This document shows, in pieces, positions 36,553-45,426 of a DNA stretch of 64,000 nucleotides. This stretch comes from Conchiformibius sp. (GTDB taxonomy: Bacteria; Pseudomonadota; Gammaproteobacteria; Burkholderiales; Neisseriaceae): positions 92,829 to 156,828 of the forward strand of contig JASBYJ010000005.1 of assembly GCA_029984035.1 (NCBI GenBank), in the 5' to 3' direction. The translations under genes were made by a program, and so were the position numbers. The first letter of the stretch is position 1; every line of letters starts with the position of its first letter. The notes beneath the pieces are model-generated. The model worked only from the letters and a program-made list of their open reading frames with translations, had not been told where the DNA came from and made no database searches.

Positions 36553-37440
36553 ATGGACATCAACCACCTGCATGCCTTTATCACGGTAGCCCACACCCGT
36601 AATCTTACCCATGCGGCAGAGAAACTGTTTTTATCCCAGCCTGCGGTTTCCGCACAAATCAAAGCTATTGAAACTGCTGTCGGCACGCCCTTGTTCAAAC
36701 GCAACAGCAACGGCATGACCCTTACCCGCGCAGGCACTGCCCTGCTGCCTGAAGCAGAAGCCTTGCTGCAACACAAACACAAATTGGAACAATTTGCCAA
36801 AACGCTGCCCGAACATTACGTACAGGAAGCGCAACTCGGCATTATCCACCCCTTGGGAAGCACACAAGTGAGCAGCTTGGCGCGTACCGTTATGGAAAAC
36901 CGTCCCGAAGTACAGCTGCATATCCAATACGGCATGAGCGGAGAAATATTAACCCGCGTTCAAGCAAAAAAACTGCACGGCGGCCTGTTTCTCGGACACT
37001 TAAACCAAAGCAATCTGCAAATCCGTTTTTTAGAAAATATCGACTACACCCTAATCTGCCCCGCCCAAGACGAAGAAACACTGCGCCGCAACCTGCCCCA
37101 AAGCCTCAATGGCTGCACATGGATTGAAATGTCGCCGGTTTCAGGCAGCCGCAAAGCTTTGCAACAACTTTGGCAGCAGCACGGAATATCCCCGAAAAAA
37201 CATATTATCTGCGACTATCCGCAAGCGATTATCGAGCTGTGCGCATCAGGCGCAGGTTTGGCATTGGTGCCCAAACACATCGCACAAGCCGCGCAAAAAC
37301 AGGGCAAAACCATTTCCCTTATTCACGAATTCGATATTCCCCTACCTCTCAATTTCATCTATTTGAACGAATACAGCAGCGACCCCTCTCTGCAACTGCT
37401 GCTGCATGCCGTCATGAAAACTTGGAATATTTCCTTTTGA
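36553..37440 (+). CDS. LysR-type transcriptional regulator
   Basis: The 295-residue protein has the LysR N-terminal winged helix, MDINHLHAFITVAHTRNLTH, AAEKLFLSQPAVSAQIKAIE and GTPLFKRNSNGMTLTRAG, followed by the periplasmic-binding-like effector domain. The AAGGATATATC before ATG 36553 fixes the start. The target and inducer are unknown; it stands alone, with groES divergent at 270 bases and no obvious divergent enzyme partner. The domain start differs from OxyR and CysB. Confidence 0.88.
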   Translation: MDINHLHAFITVAHTRNLTHAAEKLFLSQPAVSAQIKAIETAVGTPLFKRNSNGMTLTRAGTALLPEAEALLQHKHKLEQFAKTLPEHYVQEAQLGIIHPLGSTQVSSLARTVMENRPEVQLHIQYGMSGEILTRVQAKKLHGGLFLGHLNQSNLQIRFLENIDYTLICPAQDEETLRRNLPQSLNGCTWIEMSPVSGSRKALQQLWQQHGISPKKHIICDYPQAIIELCASGAGLALVPKHIAQAAQKQGKTISLIHEFDIPLPLNFIYLNEYSSDPSLQLLLHAVMKTWNISF

Positions 37441-38139
37441 TTCATCAAAACCAATCAGGCAGCCTTGTATATTGCAAGCTCCACTTAGGGACTGATATAT
37501 AAGAAAAAATCCAAAATATAAAAGCTCCTAAACGTTCATCATGTTTAAGGGGCTTTTCTCATGAATATCACCATTTTTAACTGTCTGAAGGATAACCGGC
37601 ATCACACTTTTCTTCAGACAGCCCGAAAAGCTTACCAACCACCCGTTTTGCCGCGTCAAACGGATAAAACACCGTCATTGATTTCCGATTGCATGGCAAG
37701 AGCCTTCCCCCTCTGTAAAAAGTACAGACAACAGCCCAAAACACCTTCAACAAGCTGCCTGAAAGGCCATACTTCAATATCCTAAAAATACCTTTAAAAA
37801 ACCGTTTCCATTAATGACCACACTTCAAAAAACTTTTGCATCTTTAACACCATACATAAAATCCATTGAGACGGCTGCCTGAAAAATGAGAATTTATCAG
37901 CACTCACGCTGCCCGATTCCTATCTTAACTGATTGGTTTGAATCAAAGTTACGTCTCCATATCAGGTTATATTGCCTGCCTGCTCAGGAAACCGCAAACC
38001 ATACGCCTCCGTTTGCAGGCAGCCTGCAAAACAGGCCGACTATTCACCAATACTGTCTTACCCTTTAAACAACTGTCTTGAAATATCGAATCATTTTCCT
38101 ATCGTATGGCATCATTTACCTTTTCAGGCAGCCTGAAAT
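37441..38139. other. Long intergenic region with repeat copy C
   Basis: After repeat copy C (37456-37590) there are about 550 bases without a supported gene. Short open frames have no ribosome site. DUS or degenerate words occur near 37757, 37876, 38016 and 38122. Confidence 0.55.
37456..37590 (+). repeat. Dispersed promoter-terminator repeat, copy C
   Basis: Plus-strand order is: degenerate DUS, TTGCAA (37472-37477), 18 bases, TATATA (37496-37501), about 20 bases, then a hairpin ending GGGGCTTTT (37521-37557), and TTAACTGTCTGAAG at the far end. It is an inverted near-identical copy of 30831-30963. Confidence 0.72.
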
Positions 38140-38172
38140 AAAAACACCTGTCTTTTCAGACAGGTGTTTTCA
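38140..38172 (-). terminator. Terminator of dapA-bamC
   Basis: AAAACACCTGTC and GACAGGTGTTTT form a 12-base stem; T-rich in the minus direction, 17 bases past the bamC stop. Confidence 0.85.
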
Positions 38173-38188
38173 ACATATCAGCCAAGTA

Positions 38189-39319
38189 TCAATGTAATTC
38201 GCGATACAGCAAATTCAACCATTTTTGCGCATCGGCACCTGTATAGGGCTGACCCAACTGATTGAGCAAATGAACGCGCTGTGCATTGCCTGCGTCTTCC
38301 AAGAAAACAAACATTTGCTGTTTAGGCTCCGAAGCATTGCCGGCCGGTTTTTTCTTACCGCCGAACAGACGGCCGAAGAAACCTGATTTTTCGGCCTCTT
38401 TGGCCGCTTCAATCAGAGCTTCGCTCTCGGTAGGAGCAGGACGGACAACAAACATACCGCGCTCGTCAACATATTGCTGTACGGTCAGACCGACACGGTT
38501 CAAGGCTTGGCCGATGCGATTGACATTACGCTCGGGAGAGCCGTAAACCAATAAAGCGTTTTCTTCCAATTTGGCAAACTTGGTACCTTTTTCCTGTTTC
38601 AAAGCCGCTGCCGCCTGTTGTGCGGCCACAGCTTCATCCGCACCGAGATACTGCATAAACCTTGCCAAAAACGCCGCTTCCAAATTGGGGTCGTTGGCAC
38701 GCGCCTGCCACGCGGTATTATCTTTGTTCTTACCGGTATGAATTTCTTCCAAGCCTTTGTGGGTAAAGAAAACATCAATACCTGAATTGCGGTTGCGTTC
38801 CACACGGATGAGGAATTTATCGCGTTCACTGGTGCTGTACAAACCGCCCAAGCCAACCGTATCAAACAGGCGGCGAAGCCCTTGGCTGGGTAATTTGGCA
38901 CGGTTTTCCGCCCAACCTGTTTCCATCAAACCGGCGGCCGGTTCTTCCGATGAAATGGTAAAACCGACTTCCTGCCAGAAAGCACGGAGCAACGGCCATA
39001 CTTCGGCGGCGGAATATTTGTCAATCGTCAGCCAGCGTTGGTTGCCCTGACGCTCGATATGCATATTGTCCACTTTGACCAATACGCGGCTCTGTTGGGC
39101 CGTATCCTGTTTGAGTGCATCGGGACGGGCAATCGTGCCGTCCGGCAACGTGTAAAGATTACCGCCGCGCGGGTCGTTCAAATCAGGCGGCACCTCCAAG
39201 CTGACGATTTTATTGTTTTCCGATTGGTAATCCAACTTGGGATTGGCATTTTTACTGCCCGAACAGGCTGCCAAAGCAATGCTGCTGAGTGTGATAAGCA
39301 AGGGTTTAACGTAATTCAT
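38189..39319 (-). CDS. bamC: Outer-membrane assembly lipoprotein BamC
   Basis: The 376-residue lipoprotein (MNYVKPLLITLSSIALAAC, lipobox LAAC) has the BamC early segment VSLEVPPDLNDPRGG, which in E. coli lies on BamD, then two helix-grip domains (LTIDKYSAAEVWPLLRAFW and VYGSPERNVNRIGQALNRVG). GAGGAAAATT sets ATG 39319 over longer frames. As in E. coli it follows dapA, here by 8 bases. It belongs to the Bam complex that folds outer-membrane proteins. Confidence 0.93.
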   Translation of the reverse strand: MNYVKPLLITLSSIALAACSGSKNANPKLDYQSENNKIVSLEVPPDLNDPRGGNLYTLPDGTIARPDALKQDTAQQSRVLVKVDNMHIERQGNQRWLTIDKYSAAEVWPLLRAFWQEVGFTISSEEPAAGLMETGWAENRAKLPSQGLRRLFDTVGLGGLYSTSERDKFLIRVERNRNSGIDVFFTHKGLEEIHTGKNKDNTAWQARANDPNLEAAFLARFMQYLGADEAVAAQQAAAALKQEKGTKFAKLEENALLVYGSPERNVNRIGQALNRVGLTVQQYVDERGMFVVRPAPTESEALIEAAKEAEKSGFFGRLFGGKKKPAGNASEPKQQMFVFLEDAGNAQRVHLLNQLGQPYTGADAQKWLNLLYRELH

Positions 39320-39327
39320 AATTTTCC

Positions 39328-40203
39328 TCAAATCAATCGGGATTCTGATAATGCGGCACGTACCTTTTCCTGTGCGGCTGCGCTTAAAGGCACTATAGGC
39401 AGGCGCACATGTTCGGCACATACGCCGAGTTGCGCGGCTGCCCATTTGGGCGCGGCAGGGCTGGGCTCGCAAAACATGACGTCATAAATCGGGATAAGCT
39501 GCTCGTTCAGGCTGCGCGCTTGGGCGATATCGCCTTGTATGGCATAGCGGCACATATCGGCAAACGCTTTGGGTGCCACATTGGCGGCAACGCTGATAAC
39601 ACCATGCCCGCCGCACAACATAAACGGCAAACCTGTCGGGTCATCGCCCGAATACACTGCAAAGCCTTCCGGCACTTTTTTAAATAAAGATAAGGCGCGG
39701 GCAATGTCTCCGCTGGCTTCTTTCACGCCGACAATATTCGGAATCTGCGCCAGCCTCAAGATGGTTTCATTACTCATGTTGACCACCGTGCGGCCGGGCA
39801 CATTATAGATAATCATCGGGATGGATACCGATTCGGCGATGGTTTTAAAATGCCGGAAGATGCCCTCTTGAGAGGGTTTATTGTAGTAAGGCACTACGGA
39901 AAGCGTGTAATCCGCACCCGACTTTTGTGCGCCTTTGGAAAGCTCCACCGCTTCTGCGGTATTGTTCGCACCGGCACCGGCTATGACGGGAATGCGCCCG
40001 TTGGCGTATTTGACGGTTTCTTCAATGACTTTCAAATGCTCATCCACCGACAAAGTGGCCGACTCGCCGGTCGTACCGACCGCGACAATGCCGTCCGTAC
40101 CGTTTTGGATGTGCCAATCAATCAAAGCGTGCAATTGCTGGAAATTGATGCTGCCATCGGCATGCATCGGCGTAATCAGTGCAACAAGACTGCCTGTAAG
40201 CAT
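39328..40203 (-). CDS. dapA: 4-hydroxy-tetrahydrodipicolinate synthase DapA
   Basis: The 291-residue class I aldolase condenses pyruvate with aspartate semialdehyde in lysine and diaminopimelate synthesis. Motifs are GTTGESATLS, VVPYYNKPSQEGIFRHF, IIYNVPGRTV and the Schiff-base lysine in IVGVKEASGDI. It is followed by bamC in one operon; its product DAP is used by MurE. Ordinary length and motifs. Confidence 0.97.
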   Translation of the reverse strand: MLTGSLVALITPMHADGSINFQQLHALIDWHIQNGTDGIVAVGTTGESATLSVDEHLKVIEETVKYANGRIPVIAGAGANNTAEAVELSKGAQKSGADYTLSVVPYYNKPSQEGIFRHFKTIAESVSIPMIIYNVPGRTVVNMSNETILRLAQIPNIVGVKEASGDIARALSLFKKVPEGFAVYSGDDPTGLPFMLCGGHGVISVAANVAPKAFADMCRYAIQGDIAQARSLNEQLIPIYDVMFCEPSPAAPKWAAAQLGVCAEHVRLPIVPLSAAAQEKVRAALSESRLI

Positions 40204-40488
40204 GAGTTCACCTTAGTTATGAAGCGTTCGGCGGTTTGCCGACTTGCGGATTGTAGCCTACTTTGCCGCCCATGCATATTACCGATAATCTTTTCAGGCA
40301 GCCTGAAAACATGAAAATGTAAACTAATGCAAAATTTTCACTATGATATTGGCCATATCAATAACAATCAACAATCACTATCAAACCAACACCATGATTT
40401 ATCTCATCATTACAACAAACAATATCAGCTATCATATCTGTTTGCATAAGGATTATATTTGATAATTGTTTGTATTTTAAAATAAATA
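40204..40488. other. Divergent dapA/bfrA control region
   Basis: Very A+T rich, with a palindromic DUS near 40293-40310. The stretch TTTGATAATTGTTTG near 40458 is weakly Fur-like, not convincing. Confidence 0.4.
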
Positions 40489-40516
40489 TTGCAAGAAGTT
40501 TTCAGGCTGCTACAAT
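40489..40516 (+). promoter_or_regulatory. Candidate promoter of bfrA-bfrB
   Basis: TTGCAA (40489-40494) and TACAAT (40511-40516) are 16 bases apart, and a partial DUS fills the spacer. The start would be about 30 bases before the bfrA ATG. Confidence 0.5.
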
Positions 40517-40554
40517 TTGCACCGTTATCCACCACTTATATGAAGGAATGTATC

Positions 40555-41019
40555 ATGCAAGGCGACAAAGAAATTTTAGACTATATGAATTTTCTGTTGG
40601 CAGGAGAATTGGCCGCACGCGACCAATATTTCATCCATTCCCGTATGTATTCGGAATGGGGCTACACCAAACTGTTTGAACGCATCGGCCACGAAATGGA
40701 AGACGAAACCATCCATGCGGAACATTTTATCCGCCGTATTTTGATGCTGGGCGGCACGCCTGTTTGCGTTCCCTCCGCCATTAAAGTCGGCAAAACCGTT
40801 ACCGAAATGCTGCAATTGGACTTGGATACCGAATTGGAAGTGCGCGACAACCTGAAAAAAGGTATCAAACTGTGCGAAGACAAACAGGATTACGTTACCC
40901 GCCAAATGCTGGTCGAACAATTGAAAGACACCGAAGAAGACCACGCGCACTGGCTGGAACAACAACTGCGCCTGATTAAAATGTTGGGTGAACAAAACTA
41001 TCTGCAAAGCCAAATTTGA
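40555..41019 (+). CDS. bfrA: Bacterioferritin subunit BfrA (ferroxidase type)
   Basis: The 154-residue ferritin-like protein keeps all ferroxidase ligands: E18, E51, H54, E94, E127 and H130. Residue 52, the haem-ligating Met of E. coli Bfr, is Thr, so this subunit should not bind haem by itself. GAAGGAATGTATC precedes ATG 40555. It is followed after 12 bases by bfrB; the two subunits are known to form a mixed 24-mer in gonococcus that stores iron and protects from peroxide. Confidence 0.93.
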   Translation: MQGDKEILDYMNFLLAGELAARDQYFIHSRMYSEWGYTKLFERIGHEMEDETIHAEHFIRRILMLGGTPVCVPSAIKVGKTVTEMLQLDLDTELEVRDNLKKGIKLCEDKQDYVTRQMLVEQLKDTEEDHAHWLEQQLRLIKMLGEQNYLQSQI

Positions 41020-41031
41020 TAGGAGTCTGCA

Positions 41032-41505
41032 ATGAAAGGCGACCATCAAGTCATTCAGCAGCTCAACCAAAATTTGGGACACCTGCTGATAACCATCAAC
41101 CAATATTTCCTACATGCCCGCATTCTGAAAAACTGGGGCTTGGAAGAATTGGGCTGTCGGTTGTATAAACATTCCATCGCAGAGATGAAAGCCGCCGACC
41201 GCATCATCGAGCGCGTGTTGCTGCTGGAAGGTTTGCCCAACCTTCAGGAATTGGGCAAACTGCTGATTGGCGAAACACCCGAAGAAATCATCCGATGCGA
41301 CCTTGCCAAAGAAAAAGCCAAACATCAGGCTTTAACAGAGGCTGTCGCAGTGTGTGAAGCGAAGCAGGATTATGTTTCCCGCCAATTGCTGGAAGAATTG
41401 AAAAACGATAACGAAGAACGTTTCGACTGGCTGCAAACCCAGCTGGAACTGATTTCTTCGTTGGGTTTGGATAATTATCTGCAATTGGCAGCGCAAGAGG
41501 ACTAA
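41032..41505 (+). CDS. bfrB: Bacterioferritin subunit BfrB (haem-binding type)
   Basis: The 157-residue protein has Met52 in IAEMKAADR, the haem ligand between subunits. Its ferroxidase centre is lost: position 18 is Leu, 54 is Ala, 127 is Asn and 130 is Arg, by alignment with E. coli Bfr. It therefore complements BfrA. The text QYFLHARILKNWGLEELG and LEGLPNLQELGKLLIGE is otherwise strongly Bfr-like. AGGAGTCTGCA precedes the ATG. Confidence 0.93.
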   Translation: MKGDHQVIQQLNQNLGHLLITINQYFLHARILKNWGLEELGCRLYKHSIAEMKAADRIIERVLLLEGLPNLQELGKLLIGETPEEIIRCDLAKEKAKHQALTEAVAVCEAKQDYVSRQLLEELKNDNEERFDWLQTQLELISSLGLDNYLQLAAQED

Positions 41506-41550
41506 ATCGGGATAATTCCCAACCACTACCAAATATAAAGTCCGATAACA

Positions 41551-41580
41551 AACGCCGTATCTGTTTGATACGGCGTTTTC
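41551..41580. terminator. Bidirectional terminator after bfrB
   Basis: AACGCCGTATC and GATACGGCGTT form an 11-base stem with a 5-base loop, followed by TTC; it lies between bfrB and the convergent GT8 gene. Confidence 0.8.
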
Positions 41581-41670
41581 GTCATCATAACGAATGCCTG
41601 TCGGGCTTCGGTATAAAGCCTTTTCGCCATGATACCGTCTCCGTATCGCCCGCTCTTCCTTCCAATGCCG

Positions 41671-42508
41671 TTATTCCCATGCGATACGGGCATATTTTTG
41701 ATAAAGCTCCCAATACAAACAATTTTCCGCACGCAACCAAGGCTTATTCGCTCGGGTGAAATGAAAAACCGCCACATCGGGACAATACGTTTCCCGTAAT
41801 AAATGCATACAGCCTTGCAGCATCATACTCATAAAATACCCGAGCTGATAGTTATACTTCCCCCCCCCCCCCCGCAATTTTCCATTTGCCCTGCAAGGCA
41901 ATATTCAAGATATCCTGGTCGCCATAATGGGCTTGTATATTGGCGGCGGCAGTTTGCAATAAACGTTCGCAATCTTCAGGCTGCCAAGCGGCATTATGAA
42001 ACAGCAACACGCCCGAATTCAAATAAGGCAGCAGCCCTCCGCTGGAATCGTCGCGCTTGATATATTCCGAACACATTGCCATATCGGACACCGCCGTCAG
42101 CAGATTTCCCTCAAAATCGCTGTCATAAAATTCGCTCAAATCCCGTATCACGACAATATCGCAATCCAAATACAACACTCTTTCCGCCCGAATCAATTGC
42201 GGTATCAGCAAGCGGTAGAGCGAAGTACGGGAAGCAATCACAGGAGAACAATATCCCTCAAACTCTTTAGGCTCTTAAATATCGAGCGAAGTGATGCAGC
42301 AGCCCACTTTCGATAAAATCCTGTTTTTATCGGCAAACCATTCTTCGGAAAAGGCATGGTTGTGCAACAGATAAAAATGTATTTTCCGCCCCCTATGCGA
42401 CATCACCACCGATTTCATCAGGGTTTCCATAGGTTCGGCGTAGTCCGCGTCTGCCGCCATGGCAATATGCATATAGTCATCACGGATATTCTGCTCGGCA
42501 TTCATCAT
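41671..42508 (-). pseudogene. GT8 glycosyltransferase (LgtC-like), switched off by a G14 tract and a stop codon
   Basis: The N-terminal part starts with MNAEQNIRDDYMHIAMAADA, then MKSVVMSHRGRKIHFYLLHN. A TAA at 42275-42277 interrupts it, but the same frame continues with FEGYCSPVIASRTSLYRLLI and the GT8 metal motif VLYLDCDIVVI, then YLNSGVLLFH and HYGDQDILNIALQGKW. At 41860-41873 fourteen G shift the frame; the true C-terminus, FHFTRANKPWL to IAWE, is read in another frame. LgtC-like enzymes add galactose to lipooligosaccharide, and lgtC is phase variable by the same kind of tract. The in-frame TAA means slippage alone would not restore it. Confidence 0.82.
41860..41873 (-). repeat. G14 phase-variation tract in the GT8 gene
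   Basis: Fourteen consecutive C on the plus strand. The ends on either side are in different frames, so the gene is in the OFF state. The tract length is typical of contingency loci. Confidence 0.88.
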
Positions 42509-42595
42509 GCATTCTCCTAAAATCAGCCGCCTGAAAAGGTTTGGTTGCCAATCGGTTTCACCATCACTTGGGAAACAATCGGTAAAACACCCGTT

Positions 42596-43078
42596 TCAGG
42601 CAGCCTGCTCGGGGATAAAACGTGCGACTTCGCTTGCCGCACCCGCCGCCCAAACATCAATATCATATACCCGCGCTTCAGCCAAAGAAAAACCTGCCTG
42701 ATATTCGCCGGTGAGCAACTGTGCCAAATAGGCAACCAAATTCATGTGGCAAACGATTATCAGGCAGCCGTTTTCTGCAATTGCCTGTTCGGACCATTTT
42801 GCCAAACCTTTGAATGCACGGCGTGCATCGGCATCGGGGGTAATGCCTTCGTACACCGCGTGCGGCAAAGGTGCGTGCCACTGCCCTGCAATGATGTCCA
42901 AAGTCTGTCGGGCGCGGTTGTAGGGGCTGCTGACGAACTGCGTGGGAAGATAGTTTTGCTTAAGCCAAGCGGCAGTGTGTTCCGCTTGCACTTTGCCTGT
43001 TTCGGTCAGGTTGCGTTCGCTGTCGGGCTGCGTATATGCACCCGCATGACCGTGTCGGACTAAAATCAGTTTCATCAT
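42596..43078 (-). CDS. sixA: Phosphohistidine phosphatase SixA
   Basis: The 160-residue histidine phosphatase has the catalytic LILVRHGHAGAYTQPDSERN (RHG) and the second histidine in LIIVCHMNLVAYLA, plus FVSSPYNRARQTLDI. SixA removes phosphate from phosphohistidine of phosphotransfer proteins. AAGGAAAC precedes the start. The last residues, EQAA and the stop, are supplied by a DUS. Confidence 0.9.
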   Translation of the reverse strand: MMKLILVRHGHAGAYTQPDSERNLTETGKVQAEHTAAWLKQNYLPTQFVSSPYNRARQTLDIIAGQWHAPLPHAVYEGITPDADARRAFKGLAKWSEQAIAENGCLIIVCHMNLVAYLAQLLTGEYQAGFSLAEARVYDIDVWAAGAASEVARFIPEQAA

Positions 43079-43606
43079 GTTTCCTTATTTTTTCCTTATC
43101 AGGCTGCCTGAAAGCAGTTGCCGATTTTTCAGGCAGCCCCTATTACTTGCCACCGTTTTGAATGCCGATAGTTGGCAATATATTGCTCAATTTTCCAGCC
43201 GGTCTATTGCGCGTGCAGATATCCATCACAACCAAGCCACTCATTATTCATACCTTTATAATCATTTTGTACACGTAAAGCCGCCTTTTCTCCGCAAACT
43301 ATCTGAAATACATTCCGAATTTTCATATGCCGAATTAAATTTGGCCGGTGTTTCATGAATTCATATCAAACCTTAACAGGCTCTTTATCAAAAATATTTG
43401 CCAGCCGAGACTTTCGGTAAAAATATGTACAAAGCTTTCGAGCTGCTCACGCCAACTCTCTTTAACACAATTGAAAACGGTGATGTTCTCTTAAACACAA
43501 TTATGTTTAGGGGTTTGTTATATTTTAAGGTTTTTTCTTATATATCAGTGTCTAAACAGGGTTTGCAATATACAAAGCAGCCTGTTGTCAAAGCGGGCGG
43601 CGGCAC
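43079..43606. other. Intergenic region with repeat copy D
   Basis: DUS words occur at about 43099 and 43127; repeat copy D fills 43465-43583. The other 330 bases show no supported gene. Confidence 0.55.
43465..43583 (-). repeat. Dispersed promoter-terminator repeat, copy D
   Basis: Minus strand: TTGCAA (43563-43568), 18 bases, TATATA (43539-43544), then a degenerate hairpin around AAACCCCTAAACATAATTG. The -35/-10 pair and spacing are identical to copies A and C although the rest has diverged. Confidence 0.65.
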
Positions 43607-45415
43607 TTATTCGTCCAAGTAGCCGATACATCCCGTTTGGCTGCCTGAAACAGCCGCGTATTGCATACACGCAACCTTATAACCGTGTTGCAAGCGGCTG
43701 TAGCGGGGATTGTCCGCCAGCGCGGAACCATAAGCAGGCAATTTGGCGGGATAGTAACGATACATTTTCTGCATCCATTGCTCCGCCGCTTCGTAACGCC
43801 CCGCCCGGTATTCGGTCAATGCATATTTATAGGCGTTGGCATAAGGGCGGAACTGCGAAGTTTCTCGGGTAACTTCCGCCGCCCAATCGGGCAGATTGTC
43901 GGCTTTGGGGTCGATATAGGCGACAAGTTGCTGTTGTGCGTAGTATTTCAACATCGGTTCGGTTTTTGCCACAGCCAGCAGACCTGCGATATTTTCTGCC
44001 TTTGCCGCTTCCTGCTCGGGCACTTTTCCTGCAAAACCGCACAGTTGCTGATAAGCAAAACCCAAACGCACAATCCCTGCCGCCAATACGGCAACCGCAA
44101 CCATCACGCCGTAGCGCCACACAGGCCGGTAAACAGGTTGTGCATCCGCTTCTCCCCCATCAGGCAGAAAACCGACCAATAAGGCAAACACACTTAAAAA
44201 ATAAACATACCAAAGCGGATATTCCAACAAACTGTGTACCAAAGACACGCTCAATAAAGCCAAAACGAACAATCCACCCGGCGTGCGGCATCGTTTCAGG
44301 CTGCCTGTTACCACACAAGCCAAACCGCCCGCCGCCAATGCCGTACCTGCCAAACCCATTTCCGCCAACAAATTCAACAAAGCGTTATGGCTGTGCGTAA
44401 ACAACACGCTACTTTCATAAGGACGGAAACCGTTCGGATAAATATCGCTCAAAAAACCCTGCAAAGCATAACTGTTCCAACCATAGCCCCACAGCGGTGC
44501 GGACAAAAATATCTGCCATGCTTTGCGCCATTCGTAGTAACGTCCCGATTCGTTAAACGGCACACTGTCCAAACGTTCCAATGCAGTCGTCAGCCGGCCT
44601 TCAAACAGCGACAGTAAAGGCTCTGCCGCCAATTGGCAAACCGACACGCATACACACACCGCCGCCAAGCAACATACCAAGCGCGTACTGCGGCTGCCTG
44701 AAAACCAACGGTATGCGGGCAGCAATACGGCCAAAACCAAAAGATAAGCCAATACCGTACGCGAACCGGTTAAAGCGATAGCCAACGACACATACAGCAC
44801 TACCGGTAAAACCACCCAAGCAGGCAGCCTTTTGCGCTCCCACATCCAAGCCGCCGAAAGCACGCCCCACATCAAATAATGTCCCAAATGGTTACGCTGC
44901 CCAAGCTGGCCTTCCACACTGCCCGCACGATACATCAGCAGCCCTTTGAACGATGCCGCAACGCCTGTGTACTGCATCCACGCCACCGTTGCCTGCAATA
45001 CGCAGCCCGACAGCAATACTGCCGCCAATACCGTCAACACGCGCTCGCTGCCAAACCGGCACATCCACGCACGACACGCCCATACCGTTAAGGCCGATAC
45101 TACAAACGCCCAAGCCGCCATATCGCTCAGACCGGGATAAACCAAACCCATCACCCGAGCCTGAACAGCCCAAAACAACGCCAAAACGACAAAATACCAA
45201 GACGCAGCGGGAATACGTACACGGCAGAGGCTGCCTGAAAACGCCGTATAACCCGCCATCAACAGACAAAACAGCAACGAACCGCTTTCCAAAAAAAAGC
45301 TGTTCAAAGGCCCGACCCGCCAAATAGACAAAAACGGCACCACCGCAATCAGCAGCAAACCGCACCAAAGCGGCAGCAATGCGAAAGAAAATAAAGGCTC
45401 TGAAGACTTATTCAT
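43607..45415 (-). CDS. pglL: O-oligosaccharyltransferase PglL (Wzy_C family)
   Basis: The 602-residue inner-membrane protein has about a dozen helices and the Wzy_C ligase segment with LFTHSHNALLNLLAEMGLAG, whose histidine is needed in neisserial PglL, followed by a C-terminal periplasmic region of about 150 residues. PglL transfers lipid-linked glycans to serines of pilin and other periplasmic proteins. Length and layout fit PglL better than the O-antigen ligase WaaL. The gene follows the YheT-like gene by 11 bases. No other pgl gene is in the window. Confidence 0.82.
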   Translation of the reverse strand: MNKSSEPLFSFALLPLWCGLLLIAVVPFLSIWRVGPLNSFFLESGSLLFCLLMAGYTAFSGSLCRVRIPAASWYFVVLALFWAVQARVMGLVYPGLSDMAAWAFVVSALTVWACRAWMCRFGSERVLTVLAAVLLSGCVLQATVAWMQYTGVAASFKGLLMYRAGSVEGQLGQRNHLGHYLMWGVLSAAWMWERKRLPAWVVLPVVLYVSLAIALTGSRTVLAYLLVLAVLLPAYRWFSGSRSTRLVCCLAAVCVCVSVCQLAAEPLLSLFEGRLTTALERLDSVPFNESGRYYEWRKAWQIFLSAPLWGYGWNSYALQGFLSDIYPNGFRPYESSVLFTHSHNALLNLLAEMGLAGTALAAGGLACVVTGSLKRCRTPGGLFVLALLSVSLVHSLLEYPLWYVYFLSVFALLVGFLPDGGEADAQPVYRPVWRYGVMVAVAVLAAGIVRLGFAYQQLCGFAGKVPEQEAAKAENIAGLLAVAKTEPMLKYYAQQQLVAYIDPKADNLPDWAAEVTRETSQFRPYANAYKYALTEYRAGRYEAAEQWMQKMYRYYPAKLPAYGSALADNPRYSRLQHGYKVACMQYAAVSGSQTGCIGYLDE

Positions 45416-45426
45416 TGACAAAACAA

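Noticed and set aside
37561..37785. 74-codon frame after the LysR gene
   Set aside because: It begins inside repeat copy C and lacks any protein-like features.
40440..40480. Fur box upstream of bfrA
   Set aside because: Only a few GATAAT-like bases are present; symmetry is poor.
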